Numbered from the stretch's first letter, positions 44,699 through 53,519 are shown. The stretch is DNA of 64,000 bases from Propionibacteriaceae bacterium ZF39 (GCA_039565995.1 CP154795.1:1116001-1180000); one strand, 5' to 3'. Notes: a model not told the origin generated them from the letters alone. A program made the numbers and translations.

Positions 44699-45346
44699 CT
44701 ACGGCTTCGGGATCTCGACCATCACGAGGGCGTTGATGCCCTCATCGCTGACAACGAAGAACGACTGCTCCGGGGGCAACTCGATGGAGACCCATCCGGT
44801 CGCGGACTTTCCGCTCCTCAGTTCCTGCATCTCGATGGGGACTTTTCCTGACCCGATGCCGGCGTAGTACTCGTTCTTGGCCAGGTCATACGCCGTGAAG
44901 TAGTCGGGCTTGATGAACATCGACCCCTCGGCGACGTCATAGCGCACCTCGAGGTTCAGATATTGGCGCCCGGTGGTCGGAGGCAGATCGCCCTGACCCG
45001 ACCACTCATAGCGCAGCACCATGAAGGTGCCCTTCCCATAGAGCCCCTCCACCGGCACGCGCTGGCCGACGGCGGCCCGCTGCAGCGGGGCCGGCGTACC
45101 CTCTCGTGGCGTCAGCGTCGTCATCGGATCTCCCGGCCCGGCACCCCTCGAAGCCGGGTCACCGAGAGCCATCCGGATCGCGATGAAACCGCCGACCATC
45201 AGGGCGAGCGCCAGCAGCGCGCCCAGGATCAGCAGCGCGATCGGATAACGCCGCCGCGGCGGGGCGGGCGGTTTCTCGGGCACGATCAGCCGGTCCGCGG
45301 GGAAGTTGCGGTCACCCGGCAACACTTCGGGTTCGTCGCTCGGCAC
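44699..45346 (-). CDS. Single-pass membrane protein with extracellular beta domain
   Basis: A 215-residue protein: Pro-rich cytoplasmic N-terminus, basic RRRYP, one membrane segment (about residues 35-58) and an extracellular beta-sandwich-like domain (GTFMVLRYEW, YLNLEVRYDV, TGWVSIELPPEQSFFVV) resembling DUF4352/telomeric-like Ig folds of actinobacterial lipoproteins. Function unknown. GTG start, with TAGGAT 6 nt upstream. The XPB helicase gene ends 9 nt upstream. Confidence 0.7.
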   Translation of the reverse strand: MPSDEPEVLPGDRNFPADRLIVPEKPPAPPRRRYPIALLILGALLALALMVGGFIAIRMALGDPASRGAGPGDPMTTLTPREGTPAPLQRAAVGQRVPVEGLYGKGTFMVLRYEWSGQGDLPPTTGRQYLNLEVRYDVAEGSMFIKPDYFTAYDLAKNEYYAGIGSGKVPIEMQELRSGKSATGWVSIELPPEQSFFVVSDEGINALVMVEIPKP

Positions 45347-45352
45347 CAGTCG

Positions 45353-45358
45353 ATCCTA
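45353..45358 (-). promoter_or_regulatory. -10 element TAGGAT of the membrane protein gene
   Basis: TAGGAT on the minus strand, 6 nt before the GTG at 45346; it overlaps the stop codon of the XPB gene. Confidence 0.5.
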
Positions 45359-47023
45359 GCCCGGAAGTCGGTCCTCACCGTTCAGCTCGTCCGCGTCGGC
45401 GATGCGGTAGGCGTACCCCTGCTCCGCCAGGAAACGCTGTCGGTGCTGGGCAAAATCGGCATCCACGGTGTCCCGGGCGACGACCGCATAGAACCGCGCG
45501 ACCCGCCCATCCTTCGGACGCAGCAGCCGGCCAAGACGCTGGGCCTCCTCCTGGCGGGAGCCGAAAGCACCCGATACCTGGATCGCGACCTGGGCCGTCG
45601 GTAGGTCGACCGAGAAGTTCGCCACCTTCGACACCACCAGCAGATCGAGAGCCCCGGAGCGGAAGTCGGCGTACAGCTCCTCCCGCCGCTTCGTCGACGT
45701 CCCACCCTTGATCACCGGAGCGCCGAGGGCCTCCGCGATCTCATCGAGCTGATCGACGTACTGCCCGATCACCAACCGCGGCACACCCTCGTGCCGACGC
45801 ACCAGGTCGAGCACCACCGCCGTTTTCGACTCGGCCGTCGCCGCCAGCCGATAGCGCACATCGGGATCGGCCAGGGCGTACGCCATCCGCTCGTCCGGCG
45901 TCAGCGTCACCCGCACCTCCACACAGTCCGCGGGCGCGATCCAGCCCTGGTTCTCGATGTCCTTCCACGGCGCATCGAACCGCTTCGGCCCGATCAGCGA
46001 GAAGACATCCCCCTCGCGGCCGTCCTCGCGTACGAGCGTCGCCGTCAGCCCCAACCGCCGTCGCGCCTGCAGCCCGGCAGTCATCCGGAAGACCGGCGCC
46101 GGCAACAGGTGCACCTCGTCATAGATCACGAGCCCCCAGTCGCGGGCGTCGAACAGCTCCAGGTGGGGATGGATCCCGTTCCGCTTGGTCGTCACGACCT
46201 GGTAGGTCGCGATCGTGACCGGACGGATTTCCTTGCGGGCGCCGGAATACTCGCCGATCTCGTCCGGCGTCAGAGCCGTACGCCGCAGCAGTTCGTCGCG
46301 CCACTGCCGCGCCGAGACTGTATTGGTGACCAGGATCAGCGTCGTCGACCGCGCCCGGGCCATCGCGGCCGCCCCGACCACGGTCTTGCCGGCGCCGCAG
46401 GGGAGCACGACCACGCCGGACCCCCCGTGCCAGAACGCATCGGCAGCCTGCTCCTGATAAGGCCGGAGCTCCCAGGCGGGCCGGTCGTCGCGAGCGTCCA
46501 GATCCAACGAGATCGCGTGCGCCTCGCCGTCGACATAGCCTGCGAGATCCTCCGCCGGCCAGCCGAGCTTGAGCAGGACCTGCTTGAGGTTCCCTCGCTC
46601 CGACGGATGCACGACCACGGTCTCGTCGTCGATCCGCGCGCCGACCAGCCCTTTCACCTTGGCCGAGCGCAGCACCTCGGTCAGCACGGGCTTGTCGGTC
46701 GACGTCAGGACGAGCCCCTGCGTCGGGTGCTTCTCGATCCGAAGGCGGCCATAGCGCGCCATCGTGTCGGCCACATCAACGAGCAGCGACGACGGCACCG
46801 GATAACGCGAATAGGTGATCAGCACATCCACGACCTGCTCGGCATCGTGCCCGGCCGCGCGCGCATTCCAGAGCCCCAGGGGCGTCAGCCGATAGGTATG
46901 AATATGCTCCGGCGCCCGCTCCAGCTCCGCGAACGGGGCGATGGCGATGCGGCACGCCTCCGCGTCGGGATGGTTCACCTCGAGCAGGAGGGTGCGATCG
47001 GATTGGACAACCAGCGGACCCAT
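45356..47023 (-). CDS. XPB-type DNA helicase
   Basis: Superfamily 2 helicase of 555 residues, orthologous in pattern to mycobacterial XPB (Rv0861c). The N-terminal damage-recognition-like region (about residues 1-190) precedes the helicase core with Q-rich RPYQEQAADAFW, Walker A LPCGAGKTVVG, IYDEVHLLPAP (DEVH), LTATLVREDGREGD and motif VI EAQRLGRLLRPKDG. It likely unwinds DNA during repair. The ATG start has TAGACT 8 nt upstream, and the preceding gene is the Rv0862c-like partner. Confidence 0.93.
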   Translation of the reverse strand: MGPLVVQSDRTLLLEVNHPDAEACRIAIAPFAELERAPEHIHTYRLTPLGLWNARAAGHDAEQVVDVLITYSRYPVPSSLLVDVADTMARYGRLRIEKHPTQGLVLTSTDKPVLTEVLRSAKVKGLVGARIDDETVVVHPSERGNLKQVLLKLGWPAEDLAGYVDGEAHAISLDLDARDDRPAWELRPYQEQAADAFWHGGSGVVVLPCGAGKTVVGAAAMARARSTTLILVTNTVSARQWRDELLRRTALTPDEIGEYSGARKEIRPVTIATYQVVTTKRNGIHPHLELFDARDWGLVIYDEVHLLPAPVFRMTAGLQARRRLGLTATLVREDGREGDVFSLIGPKRFDAPWKDIENQGWIAPADCVEVRVTLTPDERMAYALADPDVRYRLAATAESKTAVVLDLVRRHEGVPRLVIGQYVDQLDEIAEALGAPVIKGGTSTKRREELYADFRSGALDLLVVSKVANFSVDLPTAQVAIQVSGAFGSRQEEAQRLGRLLRPKDGRVARFYAVVARDTVDADFAQHRQRFLAEQGYAYRIADADELNGEDRLPG

Positions 47024-47031
47024 GGCGCCCG

Positions 47032-47037
47032 AGTCTA
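47032..47037 (-). promoter_or_regulatory. -10 element TAGACT of the XPB gene
   Basis: TAGACT on the minus strand, 8 nt before the ATG at 47023; it includes the stop codon of the preceding gene. Confidence 0.45.
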
Positions 47038-49149
47038 GGTCGCGGCCGGGCGTACGGCCGTCACGCGCGCGAGCGGCAGAACGAGCATGTCATCGCCGAC
47101 GAGGCGGACGGTCCCGGCGGCGAGCTCGGTGGGTACGCCCACCCCGCGGCTCGCGACCCCATCCGCTGCCACATAGTCGACCTCGACGGTCTGCGCCTCC
47201 GCACAGGCGCGGGTCAGCGTCGTCAATGCGTCCTCGGTGGCCAGCGCCGACTCGTGGGCTTCGGCTCTGGTGCGCAGGATCGCAGCGATGCCGACGGCGT
47301 CGATCACCCGAGGGCGCGTCCGGCCCGGTGCCGGCGGTCGTCGCGGGGCAGGGGTCGCCAGCAGGTCGCCGGCCGCACCCTCGGCCGCCGGGGTCAGGCC
47401 GAGCTCCCTGAGGAGCGCGACCATGTCGGCCGGGTCGGCGTCGGCGACCAGGGTTTCGGGACCCGCGCGGCGTACGCCCAACTCCTCCGCCGCCGGGTGC
47501 GCCAACACCGTCTCCAGTCGCGCCGGATCATCGATCCGCACATAGGAGCGCGCCGCGCCGACCCGGACTGTCCCGTGCAGGCGGGCGATGTCGGCAACGA
47601 GAAAGCGCAGCGGCTGGGGGATGCCCGTGCTCGAGTGCCTTTCCAGCCACTCCTCGATCGTCTGCGCGCTCCAGCCCGCCTCGAACGCCCGCGCCACCGA
47701 TCCCGCATGGAAGCGGAACACCCCGCCCCCGCCCCTCGACTCGACATCGGCGAGCAGGGCCAGCGCGGCTGCGGTCGGCCGGTCCAGCGGCCCGGTCGCG
47801 ATCGCGGTGAGATCGGCCTGCAGCACCAACCGGTCGATGAACGCGGGGAATCGGGCTGCGATGTCATCGGGCAGGGTCCCTTCGAGGGCCTGCACCAACG
47901 ACGACACCTGCTCGAAGGCGGTCAGACCCAGCCATCCGGCCTCGGTCAGCACGGCCTCGACGAGATCCTCGGGCTTGCCGGCCCGCGTGATTGCCGGACG
48001 CTGCCACGCGGCCAGCTCTGCCAGGCGCTCGGCATCGACCGAGAGCCCCGGGGCCAGCGGTGCCAGCACGGCCGCCCGCACCATCGCGGCCCAGCCGGGT
48101 TCGGCGTCCGGGCCGAGCGGCCGCCCTGACTCGGTGCGGGCCAGGGCGGGCCAGCGCGGGCCGGCGTACCAGTCCCGCACCACTCGCACCCAGCGTTCGT
48201 CCGGCCCCAGTGCGAGCCAGCGCTCGAACGCGTCGGTCGGCACGATCGCCGGCCCGGTCGTGACGATCAGGCCCGCCGCGCGGGCTACCTCGAGTGCGAA
48301 TCCCACCCGCTCCGGCGACGCCCCGACCGCGCGGGCGAGCGTGGTTAGGTCGCGGGCGGCGAGGCCGCCGGTGCGCAGGGGCGCGGGCGTACGCCGGGTG
48401 AGCTCGTCGAGAATGCCCTCGAGCTGGTGGACGAATTCGTACGCCGAACCGATCGCAGCCGAATCGACGATCCGGGCCGGGCGTCGGCCTGCGGGGAGCG
48501 GCGAGGGCTCGGCGACCGATGCGGCCGCGAACCCGCCCCTCAGCCGGAGCGCCACCTCGCGCGGCAACTCGACGGTGTGGGCGTCGCGGGCGCGCAGGAG
48601 TCCGCGGGCCAGAAGGTGATCGATCGGGGTCACCGGGTCGGTGACGACCCGATCGGCATTGCGCACCGCCCCCGTCGGCGGGCCCCACATCAGTTTGGTC
48701 ACCACGGCCATCGCCGCGTCCGGCAGGCCCGTGAGGGCGTGGTCGATGGCGTCGGGATCGAGCGGGTACGCCGACGGCTCGGCCAGCCCACCCGGATGGG
48801 GGCCGAAGCTGCGGCTCAGCCCGTCGACCGCCCGGATCGAGCCCGGGGCGGGCGCCCAGGTGAGGGCGAGGTCCGTCAGCCGGTCCAGCGATTCCCGGGC
48901 GTCGAAGCCGACCAGATCTGCCACCTGTTGCGACGTGGGTTCGGGCAGTGCGGCCACGGCCTCGGCGACGGTGAGGTCGCGACGGTTCAACGAATCGAGG
49001 GCTCGGCGTACCGACTGGGGCGCAGCCGCACGCGTCGCCAGATCGGCGAGATCACTCGGCGGGGGCACGGCCAGATCAGCACGCGCGGTCAGGAGAGCGG
49101 TAAGTCGTTCGGCCGAAAACTCCCGGAGCGCGTCGGTGAGATCCCGCAT
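47035..49149 (-). CDS. Helicase-associated (XPB/Ssl2-like) domain protein
   Basis: A 704-residue cytoplasmic protein of the Rv0862c type that accompanies XPB in actinobacteria. The N-terminal third has winged-helix-like segments (SVRRALDSLNRRDLTVAEAV); the C-terminal part contains the helicase_C_3 domain with RFLVADIARLHGTVRVGAAR and EELGVRRAGPETLVADADP. It has no ATPase motifs, so a partner role for XPB is inferred. Start ATG overlaps the stop of the upstream membrane protein by 1 nt. Confidence 0.87.
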   Translation of the reverse strand: MRDLTDALREFSAERLTALLTARADLAVPPPSDLADLATRAAAPQSVRRALDSLNRRDLTVAEAVAALPEPTSQQVADLVGFDARESLDRLTDLALTWAPAPGSIRAVDGLSRSFGPHPGGLAEPSAYPLDPDAIDHALTGLPDAAMAVVTKLMWGPPTGAVRNADRVVTDPVTPIDHLLARGLLRARDAHTVELPREVALRLRGGFAAASVAEPSPLPAGRRPARIVDSAAIGSAYEFVHQLEGILDELTRRTPAPLRTGGLAARDLTTLARAVGASPERVGFALEVARAAGLIVTTGPAIVPTDAFERWLALGPDERWVRVVRDWYAGPRWPALARTESGRPLGPDAEPGWAAMVRAAVLAPLAPGLSVDAERLAELAAWQRPAITRAGKPEDLVEAVLTEAGWLGLTAFEQVSSLVQALEGTLPDDIAARFPAFIDRLVLQADLTAIATGPLDRPTAAALALLADVESRGGGGVFRFHAGSVARAFEAGWSAQTIEEWLERHSSTGIPQPLRFLVADIARLHGTVRVGAARSYVRIDDPARLETVLAHPAAEELGVRRAGPETLVADADPADMVALLRELGLTPAAEGAAGDLLATPAPRRPPAPGRTRPRVIDAVGIAAILRTRAEAHESALATEDALTTLTRACAEAQTVEVDYVAADGVASRGVGVPTELAAGTVRLVGDDMLVLPLARVTAVRPAAT

Positions 49150-50027
49150 CAGTCCCAGCCGGAGGCGCGGCGCGGGAAATCGGGTCGGTCACCCGCCGCG
49201 ATCGCCTGCCACACGATCAGGAACACGGCGATGAGGACCATCCAGCAGATCGCAGTGCTGACCGCATAGACCAGGTCGGCGAATGCCAGCACATCGACCG
49301 GGTTCATCAACAACCCCGCCACGATCGTCGTGACCAGGGCTCCCGTGGCCACGAGGAACGTGTTGCGGATCCAGTGCCGGCGATAACCGATCCGGCCCGA
49401 GGTGACGAACGCGAGAATGAACATCAGCGGCGACAGGAAGCCGAAGAACGGCACCGCCATCGCCAGGCCGCCGATCAACAGCGTCATGAAGACGGGCAGG
49501 CTCACCGCATTGAAGACCGTGCCGAACGCGACACTCGGCTCGCGGTGCTGGCCCCCGTCCGGCAGCCACTCCGGCTGAGTGGCAGGAACGGGGCCCGCGC
49601 CGGGCACGGGACCTGTGCCGGGAACGGGACCGGGGGGCGGAGCCGGCGTACCCGCAAGGAGAATCGGCAACCGCGGATCCGGCTGCTGCGGACCGACGGG
49701 ATTGCCGTTCGGCGGGGCCCACTGGGCCGGGTCGTCGCCCTGCACGTGGTAGTGGTGCACCATGCTCCAGGCGGAATCAATCTCGGTCATGGTGCTGCGC
49801 ACGACGTCGTAGGGCTCGTTGGGATCCCGCTCGGGGCCGGGCGGTGGGCCGTAGGTGGCGAGTTCACGCAGCTTTTCGGCCTGATCGAACCGTGGCCGCT
49901 CCGCAGGAGCCTGCGCCGACGGCGTCGGTCGAGGTGGTGCGACCGACAGCGCGGGAACCTCCGGGGAGGCAAAAGATCCCGGTCGCGCGACCGGTGCATA
50001 TTCGGGGCCGTCCTCCCACGTAGCCAT
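49149..50027 (-). CDS. Membrane protein with Pro-rich N-terminus
   Basis: A 292-residue protein. About 165 N-terminal residues are Pro/Ala-rich and low in complexity, with an internal (G)PVPGxGPVPG repeat, and presumably cytoplasmic; then come about four membrane segments (SLPVFMTLLIGGLAMAVPFF; FLVATGALVTTIVAGLLM and others). No family is recognised. It is the first gene of the operon leading to the Rv0862c-like gene. Leaderless start: TAGGAT 6 nt before the ATG. Confidence 0.7.
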   Translation of the reverse strand: MATWEDGPEYAPVARPGSFASPEVPALSVAPPRPTPSAQAPAERPRFDQAEKLRELATYGPPPGPERDPNEPYDVVRSTMTEIDSAWSMVHHYHVQGDDPAQWAPPNGNPVGPQQPDPRLPILLAGTPAPPPGPVPGTGPVPGAGPVPATQPEWLPDGGQHREPSVAFGTVFNAVSLPVFMTLLIGGLAMAVPFFGFLSPLMFILAFVTSGRIGYRRHWIRNTFLVATGALVTTIVAGLLMNPVDVLAFADLVYAVSTAICWMVLIAVFLIVWQAIAAGDRPDFPRRASGWD

Positions 50028-50033
50028 GGAGTA

Positions 50034-50039
50034 ATCCTA
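50034..50039 (-). promoter_or_regulatory. -10 element TAGGAT, minus strand
   Basis: TAGGAT 6 nt before the ATG at 50027; predicts a leaderless operon transcript. It is back to back with the cold-shock gene promoter at 50064. Confidence 0.5.
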
Positions 50040-50063
50040 GACGCGACCGCTGGGTTGCCCCGC

Positions 50064-50069
50064 TAGGAT
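50064..50069 (+). promoter_or_regulatory. -10 element TAGGAT of the cold-shock gene
   Basis: TAGGAT is 73 nt before the GTG at 50143, implying a leader of about 65 nt. The leader is rich in possible stems (GGGCCCC, CACGGGG) and ends with the purine-rich GAGAAAAGAGTGAGG. Confidence 0.45.
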
Positions 50070-50142
50070 GGGTGCGGGCCCCGGGGCATTGGTCACGGGG
50101 TTTCTTGTTCGCTGGAAACTCTGAGAAAAGAGTGAGGTCGTC

Positions 50143-50526
50143 GTGCCTGTTGGCAAGGTCCGCTTCTATGACGCGGAAAAAGGTTTCGGTTTCCTGGTCA
50201 AGGAGGGCGGGGGCGATGTCTATGTGCGCGCCAACGCGCTGCCGGCCGGCGTGACCACGCTGAAGCCGGGCCAGAAGGTCGAGTTCGGGGTGATCGACGG
50301 CCGCAAGGGTGAGCAGGCGCTGTCGGTGACCATTCTCGACTCGCCGCCCTCGCTGTCGAAGGCCGCTCGCAAGAAGCCCGAACAGCTCGCCGTCCTCACC
50401 GAGGACCTCATCAAGCTGCTCGACGGGATCGGCGCCGGCTATCGCCGCGGTCGTCATCCCGACCCGAAGCATGCCCACAAGATCGCCGAGCTGTTGCGCG
50501 CAGTGGCAGACGAACTGGACCTGTGA
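50143..50526 (+). CDS. Cold-shock domain protein
   Basis: A 127-residue single-strand nucleic-acid-binding protein. The cold-shock domain (residues 1-66) has RNP1 KGFGFL at 13-18 and an RNP2-like VYVRANAL in which the usual VFVH histidine is arginine. A 60-residue C-terminal helical extension follows, as in the longer actinobacterial CspB-type proteins. GTG start. Unlike most neighbours it has a long untranslated leader, as expected for a cold-regulated mRNA. Confidence 0.9.
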   Translation: MPVGKVRFYDAEKGFGFLVKEGGGDVYVRANALPAGVTTLKPGQKVEFGVIDGRKGEQALSVTILDSPPSLSKAARKKPEQLAVLTEDLIKLLDGIGAGYRRGRHPDPKHAHKIAELLRAVADELDL

Positions 50527-50542
50527 CGGGTGGATCCGCAGA

Positions 50543-51346
50543 ATGACTGAAATGACCGAGCAGAAGATTCGTCGGCCGCGCCCGCCCAAGCTCGACCCGG
50601 CCTGCGCCGAAGCCGTAGACCTCGCGCGTGAGGCCGCGCTCGATGCTGCCTCGGTCACCCAGACCGTCGGCGACCACCTCGGCGTGGTCGCCGAGGGCGA
50701 TCGGGTGGTCACGCACTATTTCGCGTCCACCCATCCCGGCTATCGCGGCTGGCGCTGGGCCGTCACCGTCGTGCGGGCCTCCCGCGCCAAGAAGGTCACG
50801 GTCGACGAAGTCGTGCTCATCCCCGGCGATGACTCGCTTGTCGCGCCCGACTGGGTGCCGTGGGCCGACCGCATCGAAGCCGGCGACGTCGCCCCCGGCA
50901 TCCTCATGCCGACGCCTGACGACGACCCGCGGTTGGAGCCGGGTTATACGGCGGGGGAGTACGCCGCAGACCTCGAGCCCGCCGAAGCCTCCGCCATGCG
51001 CGCCGTGGTCGCCGAGCTCGGCCTCGGCCGGGAACGGGTGTTGTCGGCCTTCGGTCGCGACGAGGCCGCCGAGCGCTGGCTCGACTCCGACGGTGGCCCC
51101 GACAACGACATGACCCGACAGGCCCCGGGGCAGTGCTCGACGTGTGGCTATTTCCTGCGCCTCACCGGCAGCATGGGCGTCCTCTTCGGCGCCTGCGCCA
51201 ATCAATATTCGCCGTCCGATGCCCACGTCGTCTCCATCGATCATGGCTGTGGCGGCCACTCCGACGTCGCCGCCCCGGAGCGCACCGCCGAGCTGCCCAC
51301 GCCCATCTGGGACACGATCAACGTGGAAGAAAGCCTGTTCGACTGA
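50543..51346 (+). CDS. DUF3027 protein
   Basis: A 267-residue actinobacterial DUF3027 protein (VDLAREAALDAASVTQTVGD; RGWRWAVTVVRASRAKKVTV). The C-terminal part has CSTCGYFLRLTGS and later cysteines and histidines (GACANQY, DHGCGGHSD) that could bind zinc. Function unknown; found next to cold-shock genes in related genomes as far as I recall. Start at 50543 or the ATG at 50552. A hairpin at 51355-51371 follows. Confidence 0.85.
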   Translation: MTEMTEQKIRRPRPPKLDPACAEAVDLAREAALDAASVTQTVGDHLGVVAEGDRVVTHYFASTHPGYRGWRWAVTVVRASRAKKVTVDEVVLIPGDDSLVAPDWVPWADRIEAGDVAPGILMPTPDDDPRLEPGYTAGEYAADLEPAEASAMRAVVAELGLGRERVLSAFGRDEAAERWLDSDGGPDNDMTRQAPGQCSTCGYFLRLTGSMGVLFGACANQYSPSDAHVVSIDHGCGGHSDVAAPERTAELPTPIWDTINVEESLFD

Positions 51347-51354
51347 GTTGAATT

Positions 51355-51371
51355 GCGCGGCTTCGCCGCGC
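51355..51371 (+). terminator. Terminator hairpin after the DUF3027 gene
   Basis: GCGCGG and CCGCGC pair around CTTCG, 9 nt after the stop codon. Confidence 0.5.
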
Positions 51372-51524
51372 GAACGGTCGCGCTGTGCTCCCTCGCTTCG
51401 TCGACTCCACTGCGGTGGCTGACGCCGCCCTCCGTTCACCTGGGTTAGCGGCGCTATGTAATTGCGTCCCGTCCGGAAGCAGGGGCCCGTTGTTCGTCAT
51501 GGCCGAGATCTCCTCCACTCTCCG

Positions 51525-51615
51525 ACGTCAGGGACACCCCCACATCGGGAGCATCTCCTGACATCGGAGCCACCCCCTGAGGGTCACCTCCTGAGGGTCG
51601 CCTCCCGACGGGGCG
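51525..51615. repeat. Array of degenerate repeats resembling an IS terminus
   Basis: CTCCGACGTCAGGGA at 51525 and TCCTGACATCGGAG about 35 bp on are near-perfect inverted copies. ACATCGGGAGC/ACATCGGAGCC and CCTGAGGGTCACC/CCTGAGGGTCGCC are tandem variants of one unit of about 14-20 bp. Multiple short repeats of this kind occur at the ends of IS21-like elements, but no transposase gene is present. Confidence 0.45.
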
Positions 51616-51671
51616 GTCCCGGCGCGGGTTCTGGGCCGGCACTCGACACGCCGACGGGCTGAGCGCATCGC

Positions 51672-51735
51672 GCCGGATGGCACGACCTCGCATCCGACAC
51701 CGCGCGTCCGAGGCGAAGTCGTGCCCTGTGGCACG
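51672..51735. repeat. Dispersed inverted repeat, family C copy 2
   Basis: Begins GCCGGATGGCACGAC and ends GTCGTGCCCTGTGGC; between them TCGCATCCGAC and GTCCGAGGCGA form an inner stem, so the whole could fold into one long hairpin. The opening 15-mer is identical to the copy at 10826. Confidence 0.55.
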
Positions 51736-51874
51736 TCGTCCGGGGGGTCCCCGGTGTGTCGGAGCCGATCAGCGACGGCAGTGCTGGTCCGAGCGGGCAG
51801 GTATGGGGCGGAAGTCTCCCCTTTGTGGGTGTGGGACGGGACGCTCCCCGCGTACTGAAACACCATCACCCGCC

Positions 51875-51945
51875 GCGAGACACCCAGGCCTGTCACCAGA
51901 CGCCTGCTCAAGCAGACGTCTCGATGAACTCCGAGGTGTCTCGAC
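51875..51945. repeat. Dispersed nested inverted repeat, family A copy 2
   Basis: Outer arms GCGAGACACC/GAGGTGTCTCGA and inner arms AGACGCCTGCT/AGCAGACGTCT, the same architecture as the copy at 44014-44085. It lies about 70 bp upstream of the permease start. Confidence 0.65.
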
Positions 51946-52004
51946 CCGGGGGGAGACAGCGTTCCGGGGATCGGCCTCAGTGACGGACGCCGGCGGAGGC
52001 CGAA

Positions 52005-52010
52005 TAGGTT
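52005..52010 (+). promoter_or_regulatory. -10 element TAGGTT of the permease gene
   Basis: TAGGTT is 6 nt before the ATG at 52017; predicts a leaderless transcript and thus no room for a leader riboswitch. Confidence 0.55.
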
Positions 52011-52016
52011 TCCGCC

Positions 52017-53519
52017 ATGGCACTTGACACCCCTGCGCGCCCGGTGGGCGGCAGCGCCGTGGACCGTTGGTTCCACATCTCCGAACGTGGCTCGAACGTC
52101 TCGCGCGAAGTGCGCGGTGGGCTGGTCACGTTCTTCACGATGGCGTACATCATCGCCCTCAATCCGCTGATCATCGGCACGGTTCCCGACAAAACCGGTC
52201 ACCTCATCTCCGGCCTTCCGGCCACGCCCGAGAATGTCGGCCCCACGATCGCGATGGTGGCGGCCGCGACTGCGCTGATCGCCGGCATCATGACGATCCT
52301 CATGGGCGTCCTCGGCCGCTTTCCGCTCGGCCTCGCCGCGGGCCTCGGGCTGAATGCCCTGCTCGCGTACGTCATCGCCCCCATGATGACCTGGCCCCAG
52401 GCGATGGGCCTGGTGGTCTGGGAAGGCGTACTCATCACCATCCTCGTTCTCACCGGCTTCCGGACCGCGGTTTTCCGGGCGGTACCGCGCTCGCTGCGCG
52501 CGGGCATCGCCGTCGGCATCGGCCTGTTCATCGCGTTCGTCGGTCTGCTCGACGCGGGCATCGTCCGCAAGCCCGCGGCCGGGCCGCCCGTGGAATTCGG
52601 CATCAGCGGTTCGCTGCTCGGCTGGCCCATGGCCATCTTCGTGATCGGCCTGGCGATCGCGGCGATTCTGTACGCCCGCCGCGTGCCGGGCGCGCTGCTC
52701 ATTGCGATCGGTGGGGCGACCCTGCTGGCGATCATCGTCGAGGCGGTGCTCAAGCTCGGTGCGATGACCGATGCCACGGGTGAGGTCGTCAACCCCACGG
52801 GCTGGAAACTCAACGTCCCCGAGATCGACAACATCATCGCGTTGCCCGACCTCTCGCTGCTCGGGCGCGTCGACCCGATCGGCGGGTTCACCGCCAACGG
52901 CGTCGGCTTCGGAGCGATCCTGATGATCGTCCTGCTGATCTTCTCGCTGCTGCTCGCCGACTTCTTCGACACGATGGGCACGGTCGTTGCGGTCGGTGCC
53001 GAAGGCAAGCTGCTGGACGACAACGGCAACCCCCAGCACCTCACCCCGATCCTGCTCGTCGACTCGGCCGCCGCGATCGCCGGTGGCCTGGGTTCGACGT
53101 CGTCCAACACGTCCTTCGTCGAGTCCGCCGCGGGTGTCGGTGAGGGTGCCCGGACCGGTCTGGCCTCGGTCGTGACCGGTGCCGCGTTCCTCGCCGCGGT
53201 GTTCCTCGCCCCGCTGGTCAATGTGGTGCCGTCCGAGGCGGCGACACCGGTCCTGGTGTTCGTCGGTTTCCTGATGATGAGCCAGGTCACGGCCGTGGAC
53301 TGGGACGAGATCGAGGACGGCCTGCCCGCCTTCCTGACCATCGCTCTCATGCCGTTCGCGTTCTCCATCACCGTCGGGATCGGCGCCGGCTTCATCACCT
53401 ATGTCGTGCTGAAGGTCGCCCGCGGCAAGGCGACGAAGGTCCATCCGCTGATGTATGTCGTAGCGGCCCTCTTCGTCATCTATTTCGTCCAGGGCCTGAT
53501 CGGACAGCTGGTCGGCTGA
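52017..53519 (+). CDS. NCS2 family (AzgA/PbuG-like) purine permease
   Basis: A 500-residue inner-membrane transporter with about 12-14 membrane segments. The N-terminal SNVSREVRGGLVTFFTMAYI and GLGLNALLAYVI, ADFFDTMGTVVAVG, and the stretch GLGSTSSNTSFVESAAGVGE are characteristic of the AzgA/PbuG branch, which imports adenine, guanine or hypoxanthine with protons. Which base is used cannot be decided. No purine-gene neighbours are seen. Confidence 0.92.
   Translation: MALDTPARPVGGSAVDRWFHISERGSNVSREVRGGLVTFFTMAYIIALNPLIIGTVPDKTGHLISGLPATPENVGPTIAMVAAATALIAGIMTILMGVLGRFPLGLAAGLGLNALLAYVIAPMMTWPQAMGLVVWEGVLITILVLTGFRTAVFRAVPRSLRAGIAVGIGLFIAFVGLLDAGIVRKPAAGPPVEFGISGSLLGWPMAIFVIGLAIAAILYARRVPGALLIAIGGATLLAIIVEAVLKLGAMTDATGEVVNPTGWKLNVPEIDNIIALPDLSLLGRVDPIGGFTANGVGFGAILMIVLLIFSLLLADFFDTMGTVVAVGAEGKLLDDNGNPQHLTPILLVDSAAAIAGGLGSTSSNTSFVESAAGVGEGARTGLASVVTGAAFLAAVFLAPLVNVVPSEAATPVLVFVGFLMMSQVTAVDWDEIEDGLPAFLTIALMPFAFSITVGIGAGFITYVVLKVARGKATKVHPLMYVVAALFVIYFVQGLIGQLVG

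Larger units (their letters stand above)
51372..52004. other. Non-coding repeat-rich block
   Basis: About 630 bp with no convincing gene. It holds a cluster of degenerate direct repeats (51525-51615), a family C inverted repeat (51672-51735) and a family A inverted repeat (51875-51945). Open frames here are shadows without start signals or protein-like composition. It looks like a landing site for repeats or a decayed mobile element. Confidence 0.6.

Noticed and set aside
51318..51693. Small minus-strand frames in the repeat block as transposase fragments
   Set aside because: No DDE, HTH or other transposase motif can be read in them, so only the repeats themselves are reported.
51780..52016. 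Purine riboswitch upstream of the NCS2 permease
   Set aside because: The -10 box is 6 nt before the ATG, leaving no leader, and no three-way-junction aptamer sequence is visible.
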